A stretch of 64,000 nucleotides of DNA from CAWARU01 sp963784575 (lineage in GTDB: Bacteria; Pseudomonadota; Gammaproteobacteria; UBA6186; Azoamicaceae), in the NCBI GenBank assembly GCA_963784575.1, contig CAWARU010000001.1, forward strand, positions 3,100,001 through 3,164,000. The letters are read 5' to 3'. The translations under genes were made by a program, and so were the position numbers. Below the pieces are notes generated by a model. It was not told the origin of the DNA and searched no databases. It saw only the letters and a program-made list of their open reading frames with translations. Below are positions 43,668-53,571 of the stretch, in pieces. Numbering within the stretch: the stretch's first letter is position 1; each line of letters opens with the position of its first letter.

Positions 43668-46046
43668 TTAAGGTTTTTGTCTAGGATACACAACAGTCTC
43701 TTGTCGCACTTCAGCTTTCAGATCATCGAGTTTCTTGCCTTCAATAACGGTTTCATTGGCGCCCGCATTCAAAATAATCTTAGTAATATTTAAGAAGGGA
43801 GTGCCATTAACAGCATCTTTTAGCCTAGCTTTAGCGTCGTCGCTCGATGCTGAAATGATAGCAAAATGCGGTAAGGGTTCTACTTTATCTTTCAGATATT
43901 GCAATACTAAAGCTCTGGCACCATCATTCGCTTTACCGCCCTCAAAAGTTATCTTATTTGCAGTCTTATAAATTCTGCAATCTGCTTTTGGATCTTTGAA
44001 TTGATCGGCGATTTTATCCACCATATTACCATGCTGTGGATCGCTGGATGTTGTCACTATTTTTTTTGGTTGAGCAGCACCTGATGGCGTATATTGAGGG
44101 GGATGGGATGGTGCAGGCGCTGCAACTGCCTTTGGTTTTCTTAATTCGTTTAATTCAGTTTGAAAGTTATTGATTTCTGTCTCTATTTGTTTTGCGACAG
44201 CAATTCTGTTTTGATCAGTTGCCCAATTGTATCTGATACTCTGCAATTTTATGGCTATATCATGTAATCTATCTTCAATTGTTTGATCACCAAGCTTTTT
44301 ATCTTGAATGAGCTGTGTCTGCACGGTTAACTGTTCTAAGGCAATATCCAATTTTTCTAAATGTCTTGCTTTCTCGGGCTCGAAAACATCATACAAGGCA
44401 CCCTCAACTTCCTTAGTCCAATTATTCAATTCTTCCAATTTGCTGAGTATGTACTTTCGATCTTCCCCTCGAGCGATATAGTTATTGATTCTATCCCGAC
44501 CTGCGTCTAAAAATTCTATAGCTTTATCCACAATTTCTCTCTGCGGCCCAGAAAAATTTTCAGCCATGAGCCTAATATCTTTCATGCTATTTGCATAAGT
44601 ATCGAATTTAACCAAAATGTCATGTTGTTCTAATGCAGCATCTATGAGATGTCGTATTTGCGATCTGGTACTCAAAAAATCAAAATATAACGAATCATGG
44701 TTATCTTTGCTTCCAGCTCTGAATTGGTTGATCCGAGCTTCGATTTCCTCGCTTAAAGTTTTGCCGTGAGTTCCATATGGCTTCACTTCTAATAACTCAG
44801 AGAAAAGTCCTAGCGACGCGTCATCCTCTAATTGAAAGATACATTCTTCCTTTTCCTTCTGTAATCTCGCCTTTTCCAAAATATTGGCTTTCTCTTTTTC
44901 ACCCAAAACCGGAGATCTGCCAGCCCTTACTTTCTCATTCACCGCACTGCGGAGCGCTGCTTCTGCTTCGCTATGCTCGAGCGAAATATTGAGCAGTCTC
45001 AATTCATGATCAGATTTTATCACTCCTAAATATTTGAGCGCATCGTTTATGTTGTCACAGATCTTTTCTCCTCTGCCATCTCGCACTTTAAATCCCTCAG
45101 GAGAAATCCAAATAGCAAATTTATGAATGTAAGGTTCTTTTTCTTTGAGATCTAATTTAACTCTCACTATATAAGTTGGGTTGCCGATGCTATCCTTTTC
45201 TCCAGTATTTTCTATGGTATACGGAACATCTTTGAGCTTAATGGCCTCTTTTGCTTGGACTCTCGTGCCATAAAATCCGGAATGATTTTCGATTTCCTGG
45301 ACAAATTCGCTGCCCTTAGCCACTTCCGCAACCTTTACTGCTGGCACTTCTACCATTTGTATGCGTTCCATTTCGGCATTAATGTTTTGTACTTCTTTGA
45401 TCTGATCTGCAATATCAGTACCAGGAGATCTCCAGTTGCTCTCTAAAATGTTTATTCTTTCACGCAAGTCTTTAATTCTTTTTGCCAATTCAGGATTTGC
45501 TGCCCAGACATCATGGCTATCAAAGAACAGAGTATTTAAATTTCCATTTAATTTGGAAATATAATGTTCTTTCTCCTTGGTAAGATTTGCTTTCACTTTT
45601 TCTTGTCTAGCCTGTTCGAGTTTGGCATCGAGTTCAGCTTGAGAGACCTCGAGTTTCTGCACTGGGGTTAAAATATTTGCATCAATATTAGCTTTTATCA
45701 ATAATTTTTTTAGGTATTCATTGTATTTCTGATAGTCTTCAAATCCTCTTAGCATGGGAAAAACGTGAATTCTTTTCTCTGCAAAATCAGAGTCAGCCGT
45801 AAATTCGCTGAGAGATTTTCGCATTATTCTATCTGTAGGCTTATACTCTGATAGTTCCGATTTAAAGCCCAGTTCTTTTAGTTGCTGTTCAGCTTTATCA
45901 GCATTCGCGCTCACAATGTCAGAAAATTTTTCTCTTGCTATTGTTCTACCCGCAGCTTCTAAGATCTTTTTTCTCTCGGCCTCGGTGAGATCAGGACTTT
46001 CAATTTTATAGGGTTCAATCTTATCAAGAGGTCTTGGTGTCGACAT
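43668..46046 (-). CDS. Large hypothetical coiled-coil protein
   Basis: 792 residues with a strong GAGGAG site eight bases before the ATG. No family recognised. Most of the protein is charged helix, with coiled-coil stretches near 120-240 and 375-640 (LEVSQAELDAKLEQARQEK and similar). A compact, beta-containing segment lies around 250-350 (TYIVRVKLDLKEKEPYIHKF). A Pro-rich linker near 645-660 leads to a C-terminal globular domain (about 670-780, ITFEGGKANDGARALVLQYL). No signal peptide or membrane segment. Size, isolation and composition resemble Legionella-type effectors, but nothing specific supports that. The downstream 43489-43667 gap shows no gene. Confidence 0.75.
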   Translation of the reverse strand: MSTPRPLDKIEPYKIESPDLTEAERKKILEAAGRTIAREKFSDIVSANADKAEQQLKELGFKSELSEYKPTDRIMRKSLSEFTADSDFAEKRIHVFPMLRGFEDYQKYNEYLKKLLIKANIDANILTPVQKLEVSQAELDAKLEQARQEKVKANLTKEKEHYISKLNGNLNTLFFDSHDVWAANPELAKRIKDLRERINILESNWRSPGTDIADQIKEVQNINAEMERIQMVEVPAVKVAEVAKGSEFVQEIENHSGFYGTRVQAKEAIKLKDVPYTIENTGEKDSIGNPTYIVRVKLDLKEKEPYIHKFAIWISPEGFKVRDGRGEKICDNINDALKYLGVIKSDHELRLLNISLEHSEAEAALRSAVNEKVRAGRSPVLGEKEKANILEKARLQKEKEECIFQLEDDASLGLFSELLEVKPYGTHGKTLSEEIEARINQFRAGSKDNHDSLYFDFLSTRSQIRHLIDAALEQHDILVKFDTYANSMKDIRLMAENFSGPQREIVDKAIEFLDAGRDRINNYIARGEDRKYILSKLEELNNWTKEVEGALYDVFEPEKARHLEKLDIALEQLTVQTQLIQDKKLGDQTIEDRLHDIAIKLQSIRYNWATDQNRIAVAKQIETEINNFQTELNELRKPKAVAAPAPSHPPQYTPSGAAQPKKIVTTSSDPQHGNMVDKIADQFKDPKADCRIYKTANKITFEGGKANDGARALVLQYLKDKVEPLPHFAIISASSDDAKARLKDAVNGTPFLNITKIILNAGANETVIEGKKLDDLKAEVRQETVVYPRQKP

Positions 46047-46199
46047 GGCTCACTCCTCATACACTCCATACAGTTTTATATTTATTGCAAATGCACGATT
46101 AAAATAGGTTTATACCCATTTTTTTGAGACAGCTCCTTTTAAGGAGGGTTCACTTAAGGGGAGTCACTAGAGAAAGTTATTAAAGTTATTCAGAGTTAT

Positions 46200-49100
46200 T
46201 CAGGAGGTGACAGAACTCAAAACAAATTCTTTAATGCTTGTATAATCAGTTTTACCGGTGCCTAACACAGGTAGGTCTTTAATAAAAAGAATGGTTTTAG
46301 GAATGCTGATGTCGGGCATTTGGCACATTTTGGCGTGTTTTATGATGTCTTCTTGATTGGCGTCCGAGTTGTTTGAAACGAGCACCAATTGTTCGCCTTT
46401 TTTCGGATCTGGAATGGCAACAACAGCGTGTTTATGATCTGGCCATAGTTTATAGATCTCATTTTCTACCATGGGTAATGAAACCATTTCACCACCGATC
46501 TTAGCAAACCGTTTCACGCGTCCTTTGATGATTACATATCCCATCTCATCAACAGATACGATATCACCGGTATCATACCAACCCTCTTTAGGCGGAATGA
46601 GGATGCCAGGATTATCAGCCAATAAATACCCCATCATGATATTTGGGCCTTGTACTTGTAAAATGCCACCTTTCTCGATACCTTCAACAGGCTGCAATTT
46701 GTATTGAATGCAGGGCAAAAATCGACCTACAGTTCCAATTTTGGAGTGAATAGGAGTATTGGTCGCAAGTACTGGGGAAGTTTCAGTCGTACCATAACCC
46801 TCGAAAATTCGCACCCCGAATTTGTTCACCCAAGCGGAACGCGTTTCCTCGCGCAATTTTTCTGCACCAGCAAATACGTATCTGACACTATAGAAATCGT
46901 ATTGATTTGCATATTTTGCATAAGAGGACAGAAAGGTATCCGTTCCAAATAAAATAGTGGCATTCGAGTCATAGCATAATTCAGGAATGATACGATAGTG
47001 CAACGGAGAGGGGTAGAAGAAAACTCTCACGCCAGAAAGCAAGGGCAGCAGCATGCCTGCAGTTAAGCCAAAAGAATGGAAGATAGGCAATGCATTGAAT
47101 ATTTTGTCGGTGCGAATAAAATCGACTCTGGCACTTAATTGATGACGATTGGATTGAACATTGCGATGTGACAATTGGACGCCTTTGGGTGTCCCTTCAG
47201 ATCCAGAAGTAAATAGAATCACAGCGCAACTTTCGGGCGATTTGTGTTGGGGCAAAACCTTGGAATTGATGAATTTATAAGCAAGACCTGGAAATTGTGC
47301 TAAGAAGACGCCTTTTAATTTGTCCCATAACCCTAAAGAATCGCGCAGAGTTTCTAAATAGATAACTTCGATTCCGGCATCTTGCAAGGTTGAAACAACG
47401 GAATTTAGTTTTGCTAATTTGATAAACTTGATTGAGGTATAAACTCTTTTTACTTTTGCCGTATTGCACGCGATTAGGATATTTCTTGCACCTGCTGAAA
47501 AATTGAGCATGGCAGGTATGCGGCAATAAGCTTGCAAGGCGAAAAAGGTTAAAGCTGCAGAAATCATATTGGGCAATAATATCCCTACAGGTTCCGCTAT
47601 GCTGGTTTTTTTGGCAATAATTCCGCCGAGGATGAAGCTTCGCATCATAAATTGTTGATAGCTGCTAGGATTTCTATCAATATCTTCAATAATTTTGAAT
47701 TTACTACCATGGAGGGATTGTGCTTCAATCAGCGATTCAAATAAAGTTTTTTCATAGGCGCTGCTGTTGAATAAAGTGGTGCTCATTAAATCATATAATT
47801 GCATGCTCGATTGGCTACGTCGATTACGTCCTGCGATGTTTGCGGGGATCTCCAAGGCTTGCTGCGGGAAAATGGTAATGGTGATTTTGGGTGCAAATTT
47901 AAGTTTGACTTTTCCTCTCATTCTAGAAAAAGGAGTGAGCTGCGCTCCTTGAATACAAATTGGTAATATTTTTGCACCGGCCTTATCTGCGATCATGCCT
48001 GGGCCTTCATATACTTTCATGAGTGTGCCAGTCATGGTCAGGCGGCCTTCGGGAAAGATCACACATCTGCGATCTTTCTTGATGAATTCGATCAAAGATT
48101 TGATTGCCATGGGATTGGTAGGGTTTAGCGGAAAATAATCAACCATTCTTAAGAATAATTGAATCCACCATTTTTCTGCAGTCACACTGTCTACGGCATA
48201 AGTCAATTTCTCTGGCAAAAAGCATGCAAGCAGCAGCGCATCGAGATACGAAGTATGGTTTGCAATGATGAGAACTCGTTTGTCGGCATTTAAAAAATGC
48301 TCCATTCCAATGACTTCTACCCGATATAAAGTATTTAAAATCCAAATGAAAAAGCTTTTAATCAAGTCATCAGGCAGGAGTTTGGAGATATAGAGAGCTA
48401 CCAGAGTTGAAAAACAAGCGGTGATCAAAAATAATTGTTTGACACTGAACCCCAATTTTACAAGAATCATAATGGTGAAAACACCGACCACCATGAAGAG
48501 GGCATTAAAGATATTATTGCTGGCAATCACTCGAGAACGATGGGAATCCTCAGTCCGACTTTGCAACAAGGTATACAGAGGTACTGTATAGAGCCCAGCA
48601 AATATGGAACAAAATAAAAAGTCTAGAGAGAGTCGGAAGCTTCCGGGACTTGCAAAGAATTGCAATAGCCCCATCAGTTCAGTTTTATCGGAAGAGTTGA
48701 TTGTGTTTATCGTATTTAAGGCAAAATAAATGTCGAAGATAAAAAATGACATTCCGAGCGCCCCTAAGGGAATAAAGGTAGTTTGTACTCTTCCTTTTAA
48801 GAGTCGATGACAAAATAATGAACCGATCGCAATGCCTATTGAGAATAAGGCAATAAAATAAGTGAACACATTTTCATTGGCTTGCAAGATATTTTTGGTT
48901 AAGAGAGGGAACAAGGCTATAAATACCGAGCCCACCAGCCAAAACCAAGAAATACCTAGGATAGTGATGAAGATACTTTTATGATTTCTAGAATATTGAA
49001 TTATCTCTAAAGTGTCCTTCACAAAATTGAAGCTCAATTTGGCATTGCTGTTTTCTAGGTGAGAGTTTGCTTTGGTTTTAGGGATATACCAGCTGCTGAT

Positions 49101-49742
49101 AAAGCCGAGCAGGGAAGCTGCCACCAGAATAAAACTGATGATATATATGCCAATAGTGGATGAGATACACAAACCTCCAATACAGGTTCCTAGTAGAATT
49201 GCTATAAAAGTGCCTGCTTCAATCATACCGTTGCCAGCGATCAGTTCTTCATCTTTTAAGTGATATGGTAAAATGGAATATTTGACCGGTCCAAAGAAGC
49301 TTGCTTTGGTTCCGATGAGAAAGAGTGCCAGAAATAGCAAGGGAATACTGCTTTGGAAAAATCCTTTGATCGCAAGCAGCGTTAAAATAATTTCAAAAAA
49401 TTTGATGATCTGAATAAGCTTGGTTTTTTCATAGCGGTCCGCTAAAATTCCAGCAGTGGCAGAAAATAAGAAAAAGGGCAAAATGAAAATCCAAGCAGCG
49501 AGAACTATATAGTAGGACCCATGAAGCTCTAAAGCTGTGACCAACTGATAAGTAAGAAATATAGTCAGTGCATTTTTAAAAACATTGTCATTAAAAGTCC
49601 CTAAGGTTTGTGTGACAAACAAAGGCAGGAATCTTTTGGTTTTCATCAAAGCAAATTGCTGTGCTGGGGCATCATGATGCCCTTTTACTTCCGTTCCCGC
49701 CTCTGCTATCTTTGCTGGCTTATTTTCAATCTCTTGAAACAT
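46200..49742 (-). CDS. Fused lysophospholipid transporter, acyltransferase and acyl-ACP synthetase (Aas/LplT type)
   Basis: 1180 residues; AGGAG five bases before the ATG. Three parts: (1) about 35-440, a 12-helix MFS permease like LplT (FLPLFVTQTLGTFNDNVFKN); (2) about 460-650, a PlsC-type acyltransferase with N-H-T-S-Y-L-D, i.e. HX4D, and FPEGRLTMTG; (3) about 660-1175, an AMP-binding adenylating domain with ILFTSGSEGTPKGVQLSHRN, EGYGTTETSP and YDTGDIVSVDEMGYVIIKGR. In E. coli LplT and Aas are separate proteins that take up lysophospholipids at the inner membrane and re-acylate them. The fusion puts the pathway in one chain, useful for repairing or scavenging host-derived lysolipids. The fusion occurs in other gammaproteobacteria. 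Confidence 0.92.
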   Translation of the reverse strand: MFQEIENKPAKIAEAGTEVKGHHDAPAQQFALMKTKRFLPLFVTQTLGTFNDNVFKNALTIFLTYQLVTALELHGSYYIVLAAWIFILPFFLFSATAGILADRYEKTKLIQIIKFFEIILTLLAIKGFFQSSIPLLFLALFLIGTKASFFGPVKYSILPYHLKDEELIAGNGMIEAGTFIAILLGTCIGGLCISSTIGIYIISFILVAASLLGFISSWYIPKTKANSHLENSNAKLSFNFVKDTLEIIQYSRNHKSIFITILGISWFWLVGSVFIALFPLLTKNILQANENVFTYFIALFSIGIAIGSLFCHRLLKGRVQTTFIPLGALGMSFFIFDIYFALNTINTINSSDKTELMGLLQFFASPGSFRLSLDFLFCSIFAGLYTVPLYTLLQSRTEDSHRSRVIASNNIFNALFMVVGVFTIMILVKLGFSVKQLFLITACFSTLVALYISKLLPDDLIKSFFIWILNTLYRVEVIGMEHFLNADKRVLIIANHTSYLDALLLACFLPEKLTYAVDSVTAEKWWIQLFLRMVDYFPLNPTNPMAIKSLIEFIKKDRRCVIFPEGRLTMTGTLMKVYEGPGMIADKAGAKILPICIQGAQLTPFSRMRGKVKLKFAPKITITIFPQQALEIPANIAGRNRRSQSSMQLYDLMSTTLFNSSAYEKTLFESLIEAQSLHGSKFKIIEDIDRNPSSYQQFMMRSFILGGIIAKKTSIAEPVGILLPNMISAALTFFALQAYCRIPAMLNFSAGARNILIACNTAKVKRVYTSIKFIKLAKLNSVVSTLQDAGIEVIYLETLRDSLGLWDKLKGVFLAQFPGLAYKFINSKVLPQHKSPESCAVILFTSGSEGTPKGVQLSHRNVQSNRHQLSARVDFIRTDKIFNALPIFHSFGLTAGMLLPLLSGVRVFFYPSPLHYRIIPELCYDSNATILFGTDTFLSSYAKYANQYDFYSVRYVFAGAEKLREETRSAWVNKFGVRIFEGYGTTETSPVLATNTPIHSKIGTVGRFLPCIQYKLQPVEGIEKGGILQVQGPNIMMGYLLADNPGILIPPKEGWYDTGDIVSVDEMGYVIIKGRVKRFAKIGGEMVSLPMVENEIYKLWPDHKHAVVAIPDPKKGEQLVLVSNNSDANQEDIIKHAKMCQMPDISIPKTILFIKDLPVLGTGKTDYTSIKEFVLSSVTS

Positions 49743-49794
49743 ATTACTCCTTTATCCTTAACACTTTTAAAACCCTTTTTACAAAATGTTCATA

Positions 49795-50760
49795 TTACCA
49801 TAACTTTGCTCTTTTTGGATTTTCTAGCACTTCATTCCATTCCTCCCATTCCTCAAAATCCGCATCAGACATATCTATAGCAGCTGCACTGTCCTGCTCG
49901 AAAGTCAAGGAATCCTTGTCAACAGCTGGATCACTTTCTTCTTCTGTTGTGAAAGAGGGAGAGTGAGAGTGTGGTGAATGGGGTGAATGTGGTGAAACAG
50001 GAAAAGCTTGGATCGATTTTTCAGGTAGGGTAGCGAGATCACGCTTACCATGGTGTTTTTGATGCAGCTCAAGTTCGGTGTTTTTGATGTTCGCAATGAA
50101 TGTTCTTGATAACATTAAGCTCTTTGGGACTGATAGGTTTAAGTCCACAGGTGCACAGTATTGTACCATCTCATTGATAAGTGGTTTAAAGAAAGAGCAG
50201 CCTTCACGCCAAGAAAAACTGGACAAAATCTCGATCAATGATTTGGAAGTATGTTTTAACCAATATTCTCTAACTTCAGTGCAATCCGGTCTTGGTGTCT
50301 CTTTGGAATGCAGTAGAGAAGAGTTAAGTACTGCTCTACTTCTGTTGCATAAAAAAACTGGGAGCAGCTGGTGACATCTTGTAAAAGCGCGTTCTGCTGC
50401 AATTTCTTGCTCCATAGAATCTCGGATGGCTTTAAAGCACTCCTCCATGAAAAATTGCTCTTTTTCAGTCCCTGCTTTTTGGCGCGGCTGAGCATCTAAT
50501 CGGCTTCTTTGTTCCTCTCCAATGCTTAAATAAAACTGTTTGAATGCTTGACTGAATTCAAGGCGCAGATATCTTTCGGCAATGCAGTAGAAACGCGCGA
50601 TTATTTCGGCATTTTGTTGTTCGGTTTTATAGCGTTTAGCTCGAATGCTGAAACCGCGATCGAAAAAAGTGACTTCTTTGGCAAATTCCAATACATTTTT
50701 CTTGCTGGAAGTGAGTATATTTTCAATTTCTTCTTTGATGTCAGTTTTGAGAGTGGCCAT
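49795..50760 (-). CDS. Hypothetical protein with SPH repeats and a KRAKL end
   Basis: 321 residues from the ATG at 50760, with GGAG six bases upstream; the TTG at 50772 is only an extension. Not recognised. The first 240 residues are helical with many Arg, Phe and Cys (IIARFYCIAERYLRLEFSQA). Near 258-275 there is an SPHSPHSPHSHSP repeat, followed by an acidic Ser/Asp/Glu segment and the ending ADFEEWEEWNEVLENPKRAKLW. KRAKL resembles the c-Myc nuclear import signal (KRVKL). It stands alone between Aas and the old yellow enzyme gene; the 50761-50979 gap is AT-rich without a clear feature. Confidence 0.7.
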   Translation of the reverse strand: MATLKTDIKEEIENILTSSKKNVLEFAKEVTFFDRGFSIRAKRYKTEQQNAEIIARFYCIAERYLRLEFSQAFKQFYLSIGEEQRSRLDAQPRQKAGTEKEQFFMEECFKAIRDSMEQEIAAERAFTRCHQLLPVFLCNRSRAVLNSSLLHSKETPRPDCTEVREYWLKHTSKSLIEILSSFSWREGCSFFKPLINEMVQYCAPVDLNLSVPKSLMLSRTFIANIKNTELELHQKHHGKRDLATLPEKSIQAFPVSPHSPHSPHSHSPSFTTEEESDPAVDKDSLTFEQDSAAAIDMSDADFEEWEEWNEVLENPKRAKLW

Positions 50761-50979
50761 ATTTATCTCCAAGTATTTTATTTATTAAATATAAAGTTCA
50801 AATTAAAATTATAGTTAAGTAATTTAGTTTATTAACTAAATAAGTTAATTGATATAAGTCATAACGTATTGTCGCTTGAAAATCGATAAAAGACAAGGAT
50901 TATTTGATTAGAAAATATCCGCTTTTTATCCTGGATTCCAGCGGAGGTAGCAAAGAAGGCAAGTAGCTGAACTAGGGCA

Positions 50980-52092
50980 CTAAGGCTTTTTTTCTTGCTC
51001 GAGCGTGGGCCAATCTGTATATCCTTTTGCACCGCCTCCATACCATGTTTCTTTGGGTGCATCTCGTAATGCGGCGCCCATTTCTAGACGTTTTACCAAG
51101 TCTGGGTTTGCGATAAAGGGTCGGCCAAAAGCAATCAGATCAGCATGGCCCAGGTTTACGGTTTCTAATGCCAATTTTAAATCGTAACCATTATTTGCCA
51201 TATAAAGACCCGTGAATAATTTTTTAAGTTCTACAAAGCTGAAGTTTTCGGGTATTGTTCTCGGCCCCGCGGTTTCCCCTTCGATGCAGTGAATATAAAT
51301 AATCGAAGTTTTATTGAGCTCTTTCACAACATATGAAAATGTTTCGAAGGGATAGCTGTCTGAAATATTGTTGGCTTGGCTAATAGGCGCCAATCGCACG
51401 CCAATTCTGTCTGCATCCCAAACAGTTTTCACAGCTTCAATCACTTGAAGTAGGAGTCTGGTACGATTTGCTAAACTTCCACCATACTGGTCGCTGCGGT
51501 GATTTGTTTTATCACGGAGAAATTGATCAATTAAATATCCATTCGCGGCATGGATTTCAATGCCATCGAAGCCTGCGTTCTTGGCACATTGTGCTGCATG
51601 TCGATATTGTTCGATGATGCCAGGAATTTCTTTAGTCTCTAAGGCTCTTGGTGTAACAAAAGGTTTGAATCCAGTTTCTGTGAAAGCTTCTCCTTCAGGT
51701 TTGATAGCAGAAGGTGCTACTGGCAACTGGCCATCAGGCTGGAGATCGGGATGCGATATGCGTCCTACATGCCATAATTGTGCAAATATTCGACCTTGTT
51801 TTTCGTGTACGGCTTTTGTGACTAATTTCCATCCCGCCACTTGCTCCTCGGTATAGATTCCTGGGGTAAAAGCATAGCCTTTGCCTTGTTGTGAAATTTG
51901 AGTGGCTTCACTGATAATCAAACCGGCTGTTGCTCTCTGGGCATAGTATTCGGCATTCAGCGGGCCTGGAACATCACCTTTCAAGGCCCTGCTTCTTGTC
52001 AGAGGTGCCATGACAATACGATTGGGAAGGGTCAAAGGCCCCATTTTAATGGCTTGAAATAATAGTTCATTGGAGAGATTTTGTGCGTCCAT
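50980..52092 (-). CDS. Old yellow enzyme family FMN ene-reductase (NemA-like)
   Basis: 370 residues. Family blocks in order: LPNRIVMAPLTRSRA at the FMN site, GLIISEATQISQQGKGY, FAQLWHVGRISHP, FDGIEIHAANGYLIDQFLRD with the substrate-binding His and Asn of the H-x2-N type, DQYGGSLANRTR, RLAPISQANNISD, and LIAFGRPFIANPDLVKRLE at the phosphate site. Members reduce activated C=C bonds and nitro compounds with NAD(P)H, often against electrophile stress. The start ATG has no clear ribosome site. It is not obviously linked to its neighbours. Confidence 0.93.
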   Translation of the reverse strand: MDAQNLSNELLFQAIKMGPLTLPNRIVMAPLTRSRALKGDVPGPLNAEYYAQRATAGLIISEATQISQQGKGYAFTPGIYTEEQVAGWKLVTKAVHEKQGRIFAQLWHVGRISHPDLQPDGQLPVAPSAIKPEGEAFTETGFKPFVTPRALETKEIPGIIEQYRHAAQCAKNAGFDGIEIHAANGYLIDQFLRDKTNHRSDQYGGSLANRTRLLLQVIEAVKTVWDADRIGVRLAPISQANNISDSYPFETFSYVVKELNKTSIIYIHCIEGETAGPRTIPENFSFVELKKLFTGLYMANNGYDLKLALETVNLGHADLIAFGRPFIANPDLVKRLEMGAALRDAPKETWYGGGAKGYTDWPTLEQEKKP

Positions 52093-52427
52093 ACTATTTA
52101 TTTAAGTAGAGAATGGCTGAAAATAAAAGTGACTGGAACCTTATGGGAGCTAAAGAAGTCAGTTAGTTTGGGCATATACTCGTAATTTGAAGTGGTTAGG
52201 GTAATTGAAGTAATTGGAGTTAAATTCTGTAGCAGTTAGCAATGCCGTGTATGAATATGATTGATTTGAGTTTGCTATTGATTGATTTTAGTTTCGAAAT
52301 ATGGTATATTTGAAGCTTGTTCTTTATAACTTTATTTATAAGTAGAATAAAAAGAGGTGTCAGTTTTTGTAATTTTATTATTAAATTTTTTTGTTAAAAT
52401 TTTAAAATTAATTATTGAGGGGATCTT
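52093..52427. other. Gene-free AT-rich interval
   Basis: 335 bases between divergent genes. No frame with coding character. It is rich in short TTGA, AATTG and GATTGA words (around 52195-52270) and becomes very AT-rich toward 52380-52410. Promoters of both flanking genes must lie here, but I see no convincing -35/-10 pair. Confidence 0.5.
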
Positions 52428-53186
52428 ATGAAATCAGAACAATTTGTAAAATATTTCTTTGAAGCAGTTAAAAATTCAATTTCACACTCTGAAAAATTCA
52501 GCAGAGAGCATGCAAGCAGACGTGAAAATTTTGCAAAAACTTGCCGCTATTCACTCGAGGAAATCTTGAGAAATTCAAAAATAACCGAAATCACCACAGA
52601 AAATTATAGAACTTTCTCAAAGATTTATTTTGAAAAATTGCGTGAATTGGTCGCTAATGAAAAAGTGAGACATGCTCAAAAAGTGCATTGGATAAACCAA
52701 GCTGCAGCTGACATCGCAAGTGAAGCTTTGAACCAGGTATTTCAAGAGAAGATTCAGCAAGCAGCAGGTGCTGGAATTGCAAAGCCTGTTGCTCAACCTG
52801 TACCCGCAGCCAGAGCTGCTCTCGCGCCAGCAAAGGCTGCTGCTCCAATGCTTCCAGCTTTTTCCGCAGCCCTCAAACCTAAATCCACGCCAAAATCAAG
52901 CTGGGCGGACACCACTCCATTTCAAAAAGATGACTTTGAATGCGCTGATCTGTCTGAAAAAGAAAGAAGTGAAGTTTTTGAATTTGCAAGCAACTGCTGC
53001 GCTTATCCCAGATTAGCCGTTTATATGGCGAATGCTCATGGTTTTAATCCTCGTTATTCAGCAATAGCTATAAATATGATAGAAGCAGAAAATAGGGCCG
53101 CCACACAAATTACGCCAAATCAGATTTTAGCGCTCCCTAAAGATGCAGAAAAAGCTAAAGAATTAGCATTACGCGCTGGATTCTGA
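52428..53186 (+). CDS. Hypothetical protein with Ala/Pro-rich linker
   Basis: 252 residues; GAGGGG six bases before the ATG. Not recognised. Residues 1-110 are charged helices (SEKFSREHASRRENFAKTCR). Residues 112-160 are an Ala/Pro/Lys linker (AKPVAQPVPAARAALAPAKA). Residues 165-252 form a second helical domain, FECADLSEKERSEVFEFASN to the end. No signal or membrane segment. Its stop lies directly against the surviving tail of a nucleotidyltransferase gene, so this gene may have been inserted there, replacing the front of that gene. Confidence 0.65.
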   Translation: MKSEQFVKYFFEAVKNSISHSEKFSREHASRRENFAKTCRYSLEEILRNSKITEITTENYRTFSKIYFEKLRELVANEKVRHAQKVHWINQAAADIASEALNQVFQEKIQQAAGAGIAKPVAQPVPAARAALAPAKAAAPMLPAFSAALKPKSTPKSSWADTTPFQKDDFECADLSEKERSEVFEFASNCCAYPRLAVYMANAHGFNPRYSAIAINMIEAENRAATQITPNQILALPKDAEKAKELALRAGF

Positions 53187-53376
53187 TATTTTTCATCATT
53201 TGCAAGATGCGGAAGAAAAGCTGGGCCGAAAAATTAATCCTAGCATTTATTCGATTAAGGAGTGGATTAGCAAATTTAAGGAAAATAATAATTTTGTAAA
53301 AAATATTGTGGAACAGCCTAAAATATTTCTAATAGGGGATGAAAATGAGCTTAAAGCACTTGGACAATCTGGTTAA
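53182..53376 (+). pseudogene. C-terminal remnant of a MNT-type nucleotidyltransferase antitoxin
   Basis: The frame reads H-H-L-Q-D-A-E-E-K-L-G-R-K-I-N-P-S-I-Y, then IKEWISKFKENNNFVKNIVE and QPKIFLIGDENELKALG to a TAA. This is the typical end of minimal nucleotidyltransferases paired with HEPN proteins (AEERLGR-x-[IV]NP…FL-x-x-[IV]L…P-K-x-[FW]-L-I-G). The catalytic GS…D-x-D front is missing: the upstream sequence is the unrelated 52428-53186 gene. No start codon is available. Confidence 0.65.
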
Positions 53377-53521
53377 GTGTGGGCAACTAAAACTAGAACC
53401 ATTCAATCAATTGGAATTTGAGCGATTAATTGATTCTGGTATCAAGAGATTAAAAGATGCTAATAATGCTAGTCTCGCAATAGATTGTTGGATTTGTTAT
53501 CAGCTACTAAAATTCTTTTAG
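53345..53521 (+). pseudogene. N-terminal remnant of the partner HEPN-family protein
   Basis: Starts at an ATG inside the nucleotidyltransferase tail, the usual overlap of this gene pair. It reads SLKHLDNLVKCGQLKLEP, then GIKRLKDANNASLAIDCW, the front of the HEPN partner (LENLV-x-x-GQLK-x-EP…R-L-x-DA-x-N-x-S-L). After AID, the expected sequence with the RNase-like R-x4-6-H motif is replaced by 12 unrelated residues and a stop, so about half the protein is lost. With the fragment before it, this is a dead toxin-antitoxin pair. Confidence 0.6.
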
Positions 53522-53571
53522 AAAAAGCAAAAGAACTATGAAATAATAATGGTGTCCTATTTCCATTAAAT

